From Microbotryum silenes-acaulis (Eukaryota; Basidiomycota; Microbotryomycetes; Microbotryales; Microbotryaceae), in assembly GCA_003665825.1 (NCBI GenBank), contig QPFY01000004.1, positions 806,001 through 870,000 on the forward strand: a stretch of 64,000 bases of DNA, read 5' to 3'. The stretch's first letter is position 1, and each line of letters opens with the position of its first letter. A program made the position numbers and the translations under genes. Below are positions 22,565-34,035 of the stretch, one piece after another. The notes beneath the pieces were generated by a model. It searched no databases, was not told where the DNA came from, and saw only the letters and a list, made by a program, of their open reading frames with translations.

Positions 22565-25500
22565 CTAGTTGAGGACGAGCAACAAGAGCGCCATGCGGAC
22601 GAACAAGCCGTAGCGCATCTGTCGGAAGTAGGCCGCGCGGCGCTGGTCAAAGTCGACTTCGGGGTCGAGCTCGGCGTTGCGGGGCAAGGGGTGCAGGACG
22701 ATGCAGTTGGGCTTGGCCGAAGCGAGGACCTCGTTGTTGATGATGTACGAGTCCTTGACGGCTTCGTACTCAACGACGCTGGCGAATCGCTCCTGCTGTG
22801 TCCGGGTGACGTAGAGCACGTCGGTGCTGCCAATCACGCTGGCGAGGCTCGTCGTCTCCATCACGGGTACGCCAGCTTTGATCGCCTCTTCCTTGACCGA
22901 CTCAGGCATCGACAAGGATGCGGGCGAGACAAAGTTGAGCGAAACCGAGTACTGCAAGAGCAGGCGCACGAGCGAATGCACCGTGCGGCCGTTCTTGAGG
23001 TCTCCGACCATTGTGATCGTCAGGCCGTTGACCGTCCCGAGCTCTTCTCGGATGGTGTAGATATCCAAGAAGGCCTGCAGGAGGCAATGAAAATATGTCA
23101 ATCAATCGGCAATCATAGGACGTCGTTCGGTCTGATGCTTGCCTGAGTGGGATGCTCTCCGATACCATCTCCAGCGTTCAGAATCGGCACGGGCGAGAAC
23201 TTGGCCGCCGTCTGCGCCGACCCAGCCGCGGGGTGACGTAGGACGATGGCGTCACCGTAGCAGCCGAGCGTTCGGACCGTATCGGCGAGCGATTCACCCT
23301 TCGTGACCGACGATGTCTTGGGTGTGATCGCGACGACCTGGCCGCCGAGTCGGCACATGGCCGCCTCGAACGAACTCGACGTCCGGGTCGAGGGCTCGTA
23401 GAAGAGCGTGCAGAGCACTCGGCCCCGGAGCAAGTCAACGGGCACTTGTCGCTCGACGAGCATGCGCAATTCGGAGGCCACACCGAACAAGGCGTGCAGG
23501 TCGTCTCGGTTGAAGGAGCGAACCGACAAGACGTGTCTCCGGGAGAACACCGAGGACGATTGCGACAAGAGCGTCGTCAGCGAAGAGGTCGGAGAGGCAC
23601 CGCGCGTAGCCACCACTGCCGAGCTAGCGGCGTGCTGCAACGACAGACCCATGAGGCTGGGCTGGAGCCCACCGTCGTTGCCATCGAGTCGCGGTGACTT
23701 GCTACCCACGAGTTTCGGCGACTTGGTCAGGGCCTGGCTCGAGGCCGACGGAACGACGGGGAAAGAAGGGTTGACGTCGAACGGCTTGCTCGGGAAGCCC
23801 AGCGACTGGAGGGAGGGACGAGCCGAGGACGACATGGAGAAGCGGGCCAACTTGCGGTCCGACTTGGGAGCACCAGCCAGAGCCGAGATGTTGCGGCCGC
23901 CGGCGGGTCGGGTGGGGAAGAAGGTGCCGTCGAGGAAGGCCGTGTCGCCACGGAGCACAACTCGGTGGATTGCACCGGCCACGGACTGGCCCTCGAGGGG
24001 CGACCAATAGGAGCGGCGAGCGAACGTTGTCGCTCGGTCGATCTCGACCTCGACGTAGGTGTTGGCCACGGCCGCGGGCAAGTCAAAGATCGCACGAGGG
24101 TTGTCGGACAGACGAGCGGTGAGGTCTTCGATCGTCAAGCGGCCGTCTTGGACGGCGGAGAGCAACATGAGCGTCGACTCTTCCATACCCGAGCGGGGCG
24201 AGTAGGGCAAGCCGAGCTCGGTCGCCAAGCGGTAAGGGAGGGCGCCGACCGAAAGGGTATCGATGGTCGCCATGTTGCTCCAGAGCGCGGCTTGGTCCGC
24301 CGCCGACGGCAGGCAGGTCGCCTTGGGGTACGCCTCGGCGGACAGGAAGAGCGAGTAAACGGACACGTCGCAGGTGACCTTGAGCTCCTTTTCCTTGCTG
24401 AGCGCGATAAGCGCGATGTCGGCTTGCGACTGCACGTTGCTGACGTGGACACTGCGGCCGTGGAGACTTGCGACGAGAAGTACCGAGGCGAGGTCGACGG
24501 TCTTGGCGTCGGTCACGATGGGCTTGTTGAGGGGCCAAACCGAGAAGTGGGCCGAGATCTGCAATATCGAATGTAAGGTGGGGTCAGCTCTGGATTCAAA
24601 GTACTGCCGTCCTCTGCAATCCCACTTACTGCCGAAACCTTGTTGGCCGCATCCGAAAGCTTGGTGAAGGGCAAAAAAAGGCTACGCGCGGACTGGATGA
24701 GCTCGGCGTTCATCCTCGTCGAGTTGTCGACGGTGGCGGCGATGCTGAGAGCGTAGTCGCAGTGGGCGTGGCCCGCGGCGTTCGCCTCGGCAACATCGAG
24801 CGTCAAGGCGTCTTCGACACTCGACGAGGTACCGATCGGCAGGAGTTGCACAGTCGTGAAGCCGCCGGCGAGGGCGGCCTCGGTGGCTTGCTCAATCTCG
24901 GCCGATCCGGTAGATGCAACGGCGATGTTGGGAATGAAGGTGCGGGTGTTGATGAAACCAGGAAGCGTGATCGTGCGGTGCGACGTCTTAAAGTCGACGC
25001 TCGAAATCTCGAGACTGGGTCGGCGCGCCAAGGCCTCAATTAAGAGTTTGGCGCACTTGACGTTCGTGACGAGCGGGACGGCAAAGTCGACAGCCATACG
25101 ACGCGAGCGGTAACCCTTGGACATGTAGCTCGCGGGTCGGCGGTATCGGTTTTTGGACGGCAAGTTGATGTACAAGTCGATGAGGTTGTTGGCGATGTGC
25201 TGGTTGAGCGAATACTCGGACTTTTGCGCGTCGTCAACCTCGAGCGCTTCAAGGTATTTCACGGGCACGCCGTGTTCCTGCAGGAAATCCGAGGTACCGG
25301 CGGTCGCAAAGATGTTGTAGCCGAGCGTGTGAAGCTTCTGCACCGAGGGGAGCATCTCGAGCTTTTCCTTGAAGGAACCGATCGAGAAGAGCACATTTTT
25401 CTTGGGCATGGTCATGCCCGTCGAGAGTAGCGCCTTGAGATAAGCCTCGTACTTGTCCTTGCCGAAGCAAGCGACCTCACCGGTCGACGCCATCTCGACA

Positions 25501-28500
25501 CCGAGAATGGGGTCGGCGCCGGCAAGACGACCAAATGAGAACTGCGGCACCTTGATTCCAACGTAGTCGGCGGGCATCGTCGACTGTGGGTATGGCTCGA
25601 CGGGCAAGCCGAGCATGACGTCCGTGGCCAACTCGATGGCGTCGATACCCGTGACCTTGGAGACGAAGGGGTATGATCGAGCAGCGCGAACGTTGCACTC
25701 GATGACCTTGATCTCGTTGTTCTTGGCGATGAACCTGTTGGAAGGCTCACAATAGGTCAGTACGTGTCAACCGCACGTCAGAGCGGTGCAGGCCCGGAAC
25801 TAACTGGATGTTGAAAGGTCCGCTGACGTTGAGCGAGGCGGCGATCTTGGCCGTAGCGACCTCGATGCGGCGCACGGTCTCGGGGTCAAGATCCTGAGGG
25901 GGCAAGATCAAGGTGGCATCTCCAGAGTGCACACCAGCGTTCTCGACGTGCTCCGAGATGTAGTGCATGACGAGCTTTCCGTCGCGCGCGACGGCGTCCA
26001 TCTCGATCTCCTTGGCCTCTTCAATGTACTTGGTGACGACGACGGGGTACTCTCGCGAGACGGCCGAGGCGAGGCTGAGGTAGGCGTTGAGGTCGTCGCT
26101 CGAGTAAACGACGTTCATGGCGGCGCCAGAGAGCACGTACGAAGGTCGGACGAGGACGGGGTAGCCGACCTTGTCGCAGAACTCGTGCGCGGCATCGATT
26201 GTCGACAACTCCTTCCACAGCGGTTGGTCGACGCCGATCTTGTCAAGCATACGCGAGAACTTGTAGCGGTTCTCGGCCATGTCTATCATCTCGGGCGAGG
26301 TACCGAGGATCTTCACGCCTTGGCGGTGCAGAGGCAGAGCGATGTTGTTCGAGGTTTGACCTCCCATCGATACGACGACACCCGACGAGGCCTCGACCTC
26401 GTAAATGTCGAGGATCGTCTCGAGGCTGATGACCTCAAAGTACAGGCGATCAGCCTCGTCGTAATCGGTCGAGACGGTCTCGGGGTTGTAGTTGACCATG
26501 ACAGTTTTGAAACCACGGTCACGGATCGTGCGGATCGCACGCACGGCGCACCAATCGAACTCGACAGAGGAACCTATACGGTACACACCCGAACCAAGAA
26601 CCATGATACCCTTGTCCTCAAACTTAACGTCGTGCGAGGCGGCGTTGTACGTCGTGTAGAGGTAGTTGGTGAAGCAAGGGAACTCGGCGGCAACAGTATC
26701 GATCTGTTTGACGCGAGGCGTGATGCCAAAGTCAGTGCGCACGCGGCGCACGGCAAGCTCGTTCGAGCCGAGCAACTTGGCGAGCTGCGCATCGGCGAAA
26801 CCCATCTGCTTGGCGTGGCGCAAGAGAAGCGCCGGGATCTGCGTTGCCGAGAACTTGGAGACGATACGTTCAATGTCAACGATGTGCTCGAGCTTGCGCA
26901 AGAACCACTTGTCGATCTTGGTCAGGTCGTGAATCTCCTCGACCGTGCGGCCCGAGTGCATCGCGTTGGCGATCGCGAACACGCGTTGATCGGAGGGGTT
27001 CTTCAACTCCTCGTCAATGTCCTGGCTGAATGAGTTCTTGCCGAAACCGGCGAACGAAGGGTCGATCGCGCGGATAGCCTTCTGCATCGTCTCTTCAAAC
27101 GTTTTGCCGATGGCCATGACCTCACCGACAGACTTCATCGACGAAGAAAGCGCGGTCGAGACGCGGGTGAACTTCTTGAGATCCCATCGAGGAATCTTGA
27201 CGACGATGTAGTCGAGCGAAGGCTCGAAGCAGGCCGAGGTGTTCTTAGTGACCGAGTTACGGATCTCGTTGAGCGGAATGTTAAGACCGAGCTTGGCGGC
27301 GATGAACGCGAGCGGGTACCCGGTGGCCTTGGAAGCGAGTGCGGACGAGCGCGAGAGACGCGCGTTGACCTCGATGATGCAGTACTCTTGCGAGTGCGGG
27401 TTGAGCGCGTATTGGATGTTGCACTCTCCGACGACGCCAAGATGGCGAATGACGTTGACAGCCGTCGTGCGCAGCATGTTGTAGTCCGAGTCGGACAGGG
27501 TTTGCGACGGCGCAACGACGATCGAGTCACCGGTGTGGATACCGAGAGGGTCAAAGTTCTGCAAGAGGGGTGAGCAAAGAACCATGTCAGCCATGTCAGT
27601 CATTCGCTTGGCACCAAGCCCACCGCGCCGAGAAGACTCACCTCCATGTTGCACACGGTGATGCAATTGTCGCGGCAATCACGCACGACCTCGTACTCGA
27701 TTTCCTTCCAGCCCTTCATCGACTTCTCGACGAGCACCTGCGACGATGTGGCAAAAGCCTTGGTGCAGAGCTCGACGAGCTCGGACTCGTTGTAAGCGAA
27801 ACCGGAACCGAGACCACCGAGGGCGAAAGCGGCGCGGACGATGACGGGGTACCCGATCACGGTCGCGGCCCTGACGGCTTCGTCGACAGTCACGGCCGAA
27901 GCGGACTGGGCGCATTTTTCGCCAATCTCCTCCATCGCGGAAGCGAAAAGCTCACGATCTTCGGTCGTGATGATCGTCTCGATCGGAGTACCGAGGACCT
28001 TGACGCCGAGACCGGCGAACTCATCCTTGAGCTTGATACCGACCGAAAGGGCGGTTTGACCACCGAAGGTGCAGTAGATACCGTCGGGTCGCTCGTGCTC
28101 GATGACCTTGCGGACGGAGTCAGCCGTGACGGGCAAGAAGTAGACCTTGTCGGCGAGACCCTTGGACGTCTGAATCGTCGCGATGTTGGGGTTGATCAGG
28201 ACCGTGTAAATCCCCTCTTCCTTCAAAGCCTTGATCGCCTGACTACCCGAGTAGTCGAACTCTCCGGCTTGACCGATGGAAAGACCACCGGAACCGAGAA
28301 CGAGGACCTTGCGGACGTCGACGCGGGGCGTCTTGGCCGCGTTCTCGGCCGCGTCGCCTCCGGGGAAGCTGACGGCGCCGACGAGTTGCTTGCCCGCCGA
28401 CGCGAAGCTCTTCTGGATCGCACCAATGAAGGTGTCAAAGAGGAACTCGGTGTCGCGGGGACCGGGGGCGGACTCGGGGTGGAACTGGACCGAGAAGAAC

Positions 28501-30005
28501 GGGCGCTCGGTCGAGTAGATGCCTTCGTTGGAGCCGTCGTTGGCGTTGACGAAGAGCTCCTTCCAACCTTGCTTGAGCGTGGCCGTGTCGACAGCGTAAC
28601 CGTGGTTCTGCGAGGTGATGTAGCATCGACCGCTGACGAGCGAGGTGCAAGGGATGTTGGCACCTCGGTTGCCGTACTTGAGCTTGAGGGTGCTTGCACC
28701 ACTGGCTCGGGCGAGCAATTGGTGGCCGAGGCAGATACCAAAGATGGGGAAGTTGCCGAGCTCGATCGCCTTGGCGAGGACGGTTGTCGTCGCGGTCAAG
28801 GTGGCCGGGTCACCGGGGCCGTTTGACAGGAACAACCCATCAAAGGGCTCTTCAGTCGGGGTGAGATAGTTGTAGTCGTACGGGACGACCTTGAGCTCGA
28901 CGCCTCGCTTGGTGAAGCATCGAATCTGGTTGTACTTCATGCCGACGTCGACGCAAAGGACTCGCAGAGCCCGGCCCGACGGGTGCAATAGGGGCTCGAC
29001 GGTGCCGTCGGGCTTATATAGGGTCGCCTTGCGAGTCGACACGGCACCAACGAGGTTGTCGCCATTGGGGTCGTGGTACTCGATTTTTTCATACGCCTTG
29101 CGCCATTCGGCACCGGACGAGAGTGCTTCGGCACCGGCGACGGGCGCAGAGAGACGACCGATGGTGCTGCCTCGTTCGCGCAACTTTTTGGTGAGGTCAC
29201 GCGTGTCGACACCAAAGATGGCGGGAATGCCTTCCTCCTTGAGCCATTCGGCGAGCTCGGTTATGGCGGCGTGATTGGAGAAATCTTCACCTGCGCCCGA
29301 GTAGTTGCCGACAACCAAACCGGCGACGTGAATTCTGTAAGATTCAAACTCGCTCGGCAACTTGGCAGGGTCGACGACACCCTTGGACGGCCGCGCGGGA
29401 ACACCGTACGAGCCGATGAGCGGGTAGGTCAAAATGAGAATTTGGCCGGCGTACGAGGGGTCGGTCAAGGACTCGGGGTATCCAACCATGCCTGAGTGGG
29501 TGTTAGGTCAGATAGCGGAGGAAGGGCGCGACGCGAGCGAGGACGGAGAAAGCAGATTCACAGGAGACGAGACGTGTCGTGTCAGCTTGGAATGATCATA
29601 GCATTCCAAATGACACCATACTCTCGAGGACTGACCGGTCTGGAACACACACTCTCCAGCAATGGACTTTTCGGCGCCGAAAGAGAAGCCTTCGTACGCG
29701 CTGCCGTCGGCAAGTTCGAGCAGCATCTTCTTGGTCGAGACATGGTTCGAATTCGACTCCGAGGTAGGCGCGAACTGGTGCTTGATCTCGGCCGTGGTCG
29801 GGTAGGTCGTCGGGGGTACGGGTTGACCGAACGGCCTGGTCGCGTCGGGGGAGAGCGAACGTGCGGCGGAGGACGAGGTGACGGCCGCGGATGAGGCAGC
29901 ACCGGCCAAGGGGGACGAGGTCGGGTTGGAGCTGGGCGAGGCCGTCGGACGCAGGGGAGGCGAGCGAGCCGAAGCCGGGTCGAATTCGAACGAGGAGGTG
30001 CTCAT
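22565..30005 (-). CDS. URA2: URA2: carbamoyl-phosphate synthase / aspartate transcarbamoylase
   Basis: Catalyses the first two steps of pyrimidine synthesis. Six exons: 29636-30005, 27642-29491, 25805-27558, 24630-25734, 23143-24558 and 22565-23074, giving 2334 aa. The glutamine amidotransferase has [11 protein letters not shown] (nucleophile Cys) and VQFHPE. The CPSase has [17 protein letters not shown] and [17 protein letters not shown] at the start of its two ATP-grasp halves. Residues about 1580-1900 form a dihydroorotase-like domain. There the usual His-x-His after LPG is replaced ([10 protein letters not shown]), so it should be inactive, as in other fungal Ura2. The ATCase (about 2036-2334) has [25 protein letters not shown] and LHPLPRN. 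The junction inside HPTQA|F is a GC-AG intron (23075-23142, donor GCAAGC). It is expected to be feedback-inhibited by UTP, from family knowledge. Confidence 0.97.
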
Positions 30006-30796
30006 CGTGCGGTCGAGCCTACTTGCGACGGCGGTGGGGAGGGGAGGAGAGTTGCGGGAGACTTTTCGGTACGGCGCGCCGGGCGGGTTGCGAAGGGGTG
30101 GAAAGCGGAAGGAGATGCGCGGTGTGAGCGATCAATGGAGACGCGTGCGCGAAAACGTCAGGAGAGTATACACACAAGCTGAAAGCGAAGACGACAAAGG
30201 GATAGCCGATCCGAGGTCCCGCTCGTTCGTCCTCAGCTATCGCATGAGCTTGGGGCAGCAGAGGAGGAGGGGAGACGGCAACCGAAGGCGCTTCAGCAGC
30301 GCCAGCTAGCTGAGGTAGCGCACTGAAATGGCAGCGAGCCGACTGACTGCCGCCTGCGAGCCGTGGCGCGAGCCAGGCGCGTGTTGAGCTCGGACCCATG
30401 ACGCAGCTTGCCGTTCCTGCATGCAGACCGGCTTCAGAGCTTTGAGTCACTGTAGAGCTTAGTCCGATGGATCTCTGGCAGCTGCAGAGGATGCCAAGGC
30501 CGCGACAACAAGTTTTATGCGCATTCAGTTAGGAGTGCCTCTTCCAACAACCAAGAACCCAAGAAGCCGGGAAGATTCGTCAAGATGCCATCAACGTGTC
30601 ACGTCCGTCCCAATTCACGAAGCTAGCTCGAATCGACGGTCACGTAGCCAGCCAGGTCTCTGCCGCCCGACGCGGAGAGACGCGGACTGGCGCGCGCGTC
30701 GGGGCGGGGGGGGGGGGGGGGGGGGGGGGCTTGGTAATCTCTCCCTCTCCTGCCCACCAGCCCCCACCGATCTCCGAGCCCGAAGCCCCGACCAAG
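30006..30796. other. Divergent promoter, URA2 / Trx-fold gene, with poly-G tract
   Basis: About 790 bp between divergent starts. A run of roughly 25 G (about 30704-30729) lies just before the plus-strand gene. An in-frame extension upstream of it (from 30596) would encode a Gly run and is judged leader sequence. Confidence 0.5.
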
Positions 30797-32297
30797 ATGT
30801 CCGAGTCGGCTACTACGCCTCTTCGTTCTTCTCGTCCCTCGGCTCTCGATCCGGCGCAATCGACTCCGCTCCTGCCCACGAGCCCATCCTCACCTGTTGC
30901 TGCACTGACCGAGTCGGCCAAGAAAGCGGTCTCGTTCGCTGCTGCCCCAGTCACGTCGGAACCTTCATCGGCCTCGTCATCGTCGTCATCGCCAATTTCG
31001 TCAGCCTCGAACGCGATCTCGTCCTCGATTCTGAACGCGACCTCATCTTCTGCCTCTCCATCAACGTCCAAGCACGCGTCCTTGTCCGACACGCCTTCCA
31101 ACCCCGCGAGTGTCACGCCCCAACCCAAGCGCCGTCGATCGTCCCTGAAAGCCGGCACCAAGATGCCCGTCCAACCACCGCCAGAACATTGGAAACACGC
31201 CGACCCTTTACTGCGTCGATTACGTCTCCGTGACCCCCTCAACAAGGGCCACTATGCGAACCTGCAGCACACCTTCCGCGATGCCAAGGTTGTGCTCTTT
31301 ATGTTTGGGTCAGTTGGGCTCGCATGCGCCCTCACTGCTCTTGAAACTCGGGCTGATGTTGTGCCCTTATCGATTCATAGATCAACATGGCCTGGAATGA
31401 GTAGAGAACCGTACCAGGTAGGGCCCAATCCATACGGCGTCATCTCTCACGCTCGAACCCATCTCTGACGCGAATCCACTCGACACCGCCCGCCACATCC
31501 ACACCCACACCCACAACCACACCCACACCCTCCCCTATCTCTTTGTCCCTCAGCTGGTCGAACGCTTCGCAAGGGAAAACCCACACCGGTGTAAAGTCGT
31601 CTACGTCTCGGTCGATACCTCGGAAGCGACCTTCAACTCTCAGATTCAGGGCAAACCATGGCTAGCGATGGAGTGAGTGCGGGCGGACCGTCGATTCTGC
31701 CGAGCTCGGGTGTGATCCTGATCAGCTAGGCTCGACGTTCTGATCGTTCCAGATGGAACGACGGTTCGAACCTCTCCGAAGGGAGCGATTCAAGTGACCA
31801 CGGGGTCCCTTCCGAACCTTTCCTCCTCGCAGGCGACACCGATCTCGAAGAAGACCTCCACCACAGCGACCCTCAAGGATCCCTCTACACCCGACCTTAT
31901 TCGCGCGTCTTCTTGGCGGAGAAGCACGGCGTTTTAGGGGTGCCAAACTTGTTGGTCTACCATTTGGAGAAAAGGGAGGTGTTGACGACGCATGCGAGGT
32001 TCGATTTGTTGAAGCCGGAACGGTGGCAGCGGACGTGGGAGAAGTGGGAGAGAGGGGAAAAGATTAGCTTCAGTTTGGGCGGCGAGTATTCGAAATATTG
32101 GGTGCTCATGGTTCTTTATCGGTGGACTGACGCGCGCTCATTCATCCACAGACGTATTCGGAGCAATGAAGTGGACACTGGCTTTCGCCGCGGCGGGGAC
32201 GGCTTACCTCGCTGCGGTGCATTTGGGTGGTACACCAAATCTGATCCGTGGCTACACCGAAACCTTGTCACGAACGTTCTTGACGAGGGGCGCATGA
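30797..32297 (+). CDS. Thioredoxin-fold protein lacking CxxC, tail-anchored
   Basis: Five exons (30797-31308, 31381-31417, 31554-31672, 31753-32081, 32152-32297) join in phase to 380 aa. An N-terminal Ser-rich region of about 110 residues is followed by a nucleoredoxin/tryparedoxin-like domain. It contains DAKVVLFMFG, LVERFARENPHRCKVVYVSV, GKPWLAMEWNDGS, FLAEKHGVLGVPNLLVYHLE and TTHARFDLLKPERWQRTWEK. Where active members have WCPPC, this protein reads STWPGMSREP, so both catalytic cysteines are absent. The C-terminus holds a hydrophobic helix (WTLAFAAAGTAYLAAVHLGG) consistent with a membrane anchor. The last intron (32082-32151) uses a GC donor (GCGAGT). Redox-inactive binding or chaperone function is inference. 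Confidence 0.8.
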
Positions 32298-32576
32298 TAC
32301 TGAGATGGGAGCGTAGGATGTGTGGGTGTGTTGAGGTGTCGTATTCTTCGGAGTAAGCCTTTCCTCCGTGTGCAAGATCAGCTGGCTTGGTTCCTTCTCT
32401 TCGACAACCCGAATATCCCAGAAGTGCAGTGATTTTGATCCGTATTGCAAGGAGGAACAGACGAGAGGGAAAGGGAATAGAACGTCGTCGGACGAAGGCG
32501 AGAAGAAGAAAAGGGGGGGGGGGGACCCCTTTGTATTACACCACAGACACATAGCCCAAATGATACCTTATCCTGT

Positions 32577-33703
32577 TTAGATGGATTCCATTTGTTGGAC
32601 AACCTGTTGAGAAAGAATCGTCAGTAAACCGGATTAAATGTCCAAGGTTGGAAACGCGTTTGGCGTACCTCGTCGAGTTCGCGCTTGGCCTGGTTGTACT
32701 TCTCCTGCGCCTCCTCGGCCTTCTTCTCCATGTGGTCTCGTTCCTGCTCGACCCGTGCAACCTGTCGTTCAAAGTGTTCGGCCTTGACATCGACTTGGCG
32801 CAGTCTAGACGTCAACGAAAATTTTCGGTCAGTCATCTGCATCCATCGGCGAGTAGCAATTTGCGAAAAAGCACTCAACTTGTCAGTGGTCTCCTTCAAC
32901 TGCTTCTCGGCATTATCCAACTCCCCTTCCAAAAGTGCGACCTTCCTCGACAGACTCTCGACCGAGGACTTGTGTTGTTCCGAATCCTCCGAGACGGACT
33001 TGTGTTCGCCGAGTTTGGTCTCGAGCTTGTCGAGGTCGGCTTCGAGGTTCTGGATCTTGTGGGTGAGGGACACGATCTCTTGGTCTTTGGTCATGAGTTC
33101 GTGGTCGAATTGCTTGTTCTTGGCCTCGGCTCTGATGGTGGAGCGGCGTGATGCGGAGTAGAGTCAGCTGGTGGTCGTTGCGGTAGCTGACTATCGACTA
33201 GCGCTGGCTGTGGCTGCGGCTGCAGGCTCCACGTCATGGGACCCGACAGCGACGACCGCCTGAACCGATCCACCCAAGGACGGCTCTTCACTCCTCCGTC
33301 GTTCGACCGCATCCTTGCACCCCGCAAGTGAGTAGCAAACCATTGCACCCGCACCGCCATGCCACTGTCCCCAAGGTCCACCCTCATTCACGCGAGACGC
33401 GTCATAACTCAACGCGCCCCTCGCGACGAGAGAATGCACTCACGCCTCTGCTCTCGCATGAGCGGCATCAGCCTCGGCTCGCAAAGACGCCAATTTCTAA
33501 GGGCGACGACGGGGTGTATGGGGTCAGCTGATGTCGGCGAGGAGGTACGTGCGCGTCGGTTTGTTGGGGTCCGTGTAAGGGACGAGCGGTGGAGGAACTG
33601 ACCTCCTTGATCTTGTCCTGGAGTGGGGGGGAGACGGGGTAGAGGTCTGGGTCAGCTCTTGAGGGGGCAGAGTGAGAACTGGGTGTGAGGTGAGGCTGAC
33701 CAT
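32577..33703 (-). CDS. TPM1: Tropomyosin
   Basis: Coiled-coil protein that polymerises along actin cables. The first coding exon is only the ATG (33701-33703). The second is a 15-nt microexon (33603-33617) encoding DKIKE, and the third (33444-33496) encodes KLASLRAEADAAHARAEA. The fourth begins near 33131 with AEAKNKQFDHELMTKDQEIV. A further in-frame intron falls in TDK|LRQVDVKAEHFERQVARVEQ. The last exon adds VVQQMESI and the stop. Heptads are continuous over the roughly 160 residues, the usual length of short fungal tropomyosins. The start MDKIKEKLASLRAEAD agrees with the conserved N-terminus needed for end-to-end assembly, which supports the microexon model. Confidence 0.92.
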
Positions 33704-34035
33704 TATAAAAGAAGAGAGTGCGTCTCTGTGTGTGTGGAGGGAGGGAGATGAGCTCGAGGCGTACGCGGGTGGGGTGGCGCGTCGGTCGACCCCGCTCTAT
33801 ACTTCCCTAACTTCCCTATGGCTCTCTTTAGCCCGCTCTATAAGCCCGCTTTATACCGCGACTAGCTGATCCGCGCTAATCCCGAATTGGGTGGCTATAG
33901 CCCACGCATTCCCTCCAGTTTGCTCCGCGCTTCCACGCTGCCTCTGTTGCGCACGGACCCACGCACACACTCGTGCTGCGGTGTCGGTCAACCGTGCCAC
34001 GCGCCTTTCTTTATCCCCGCTCAACCTCGCTCAGG
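33704..34035. other. Divergent promoter, tropomyosin / RED
   Basis: About 330 bp with three near-repeats around CTCTATA, CTTCCCTA and CCGCT at 33795-33860. No gene was seen. Confidence 0.45.

Noticed and set aside
25927..28826. Long plus-strand ORFs (368 and 418 residues) opposite URA2
   Set aside because: They are antisense shadows of codon-biased URA2 exons: Asp/Arg/Val-rich, no motifs, and they read across URA2 introns.
30596..30796. Upstream in-frame start for the Trx-fold gene
   Set aside because: It would place a run of Gly encoded by the poly-G tract in the protein; the ATG at 30797 begins a more typical sequence.
32082..32356. Alternative retained-intron C-terminus of the Trx-fold gene
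   Set aside because: The read-through ends in low-quality sequence, whereas the GC-AG spliced form gives a clean membrane helix and stop.
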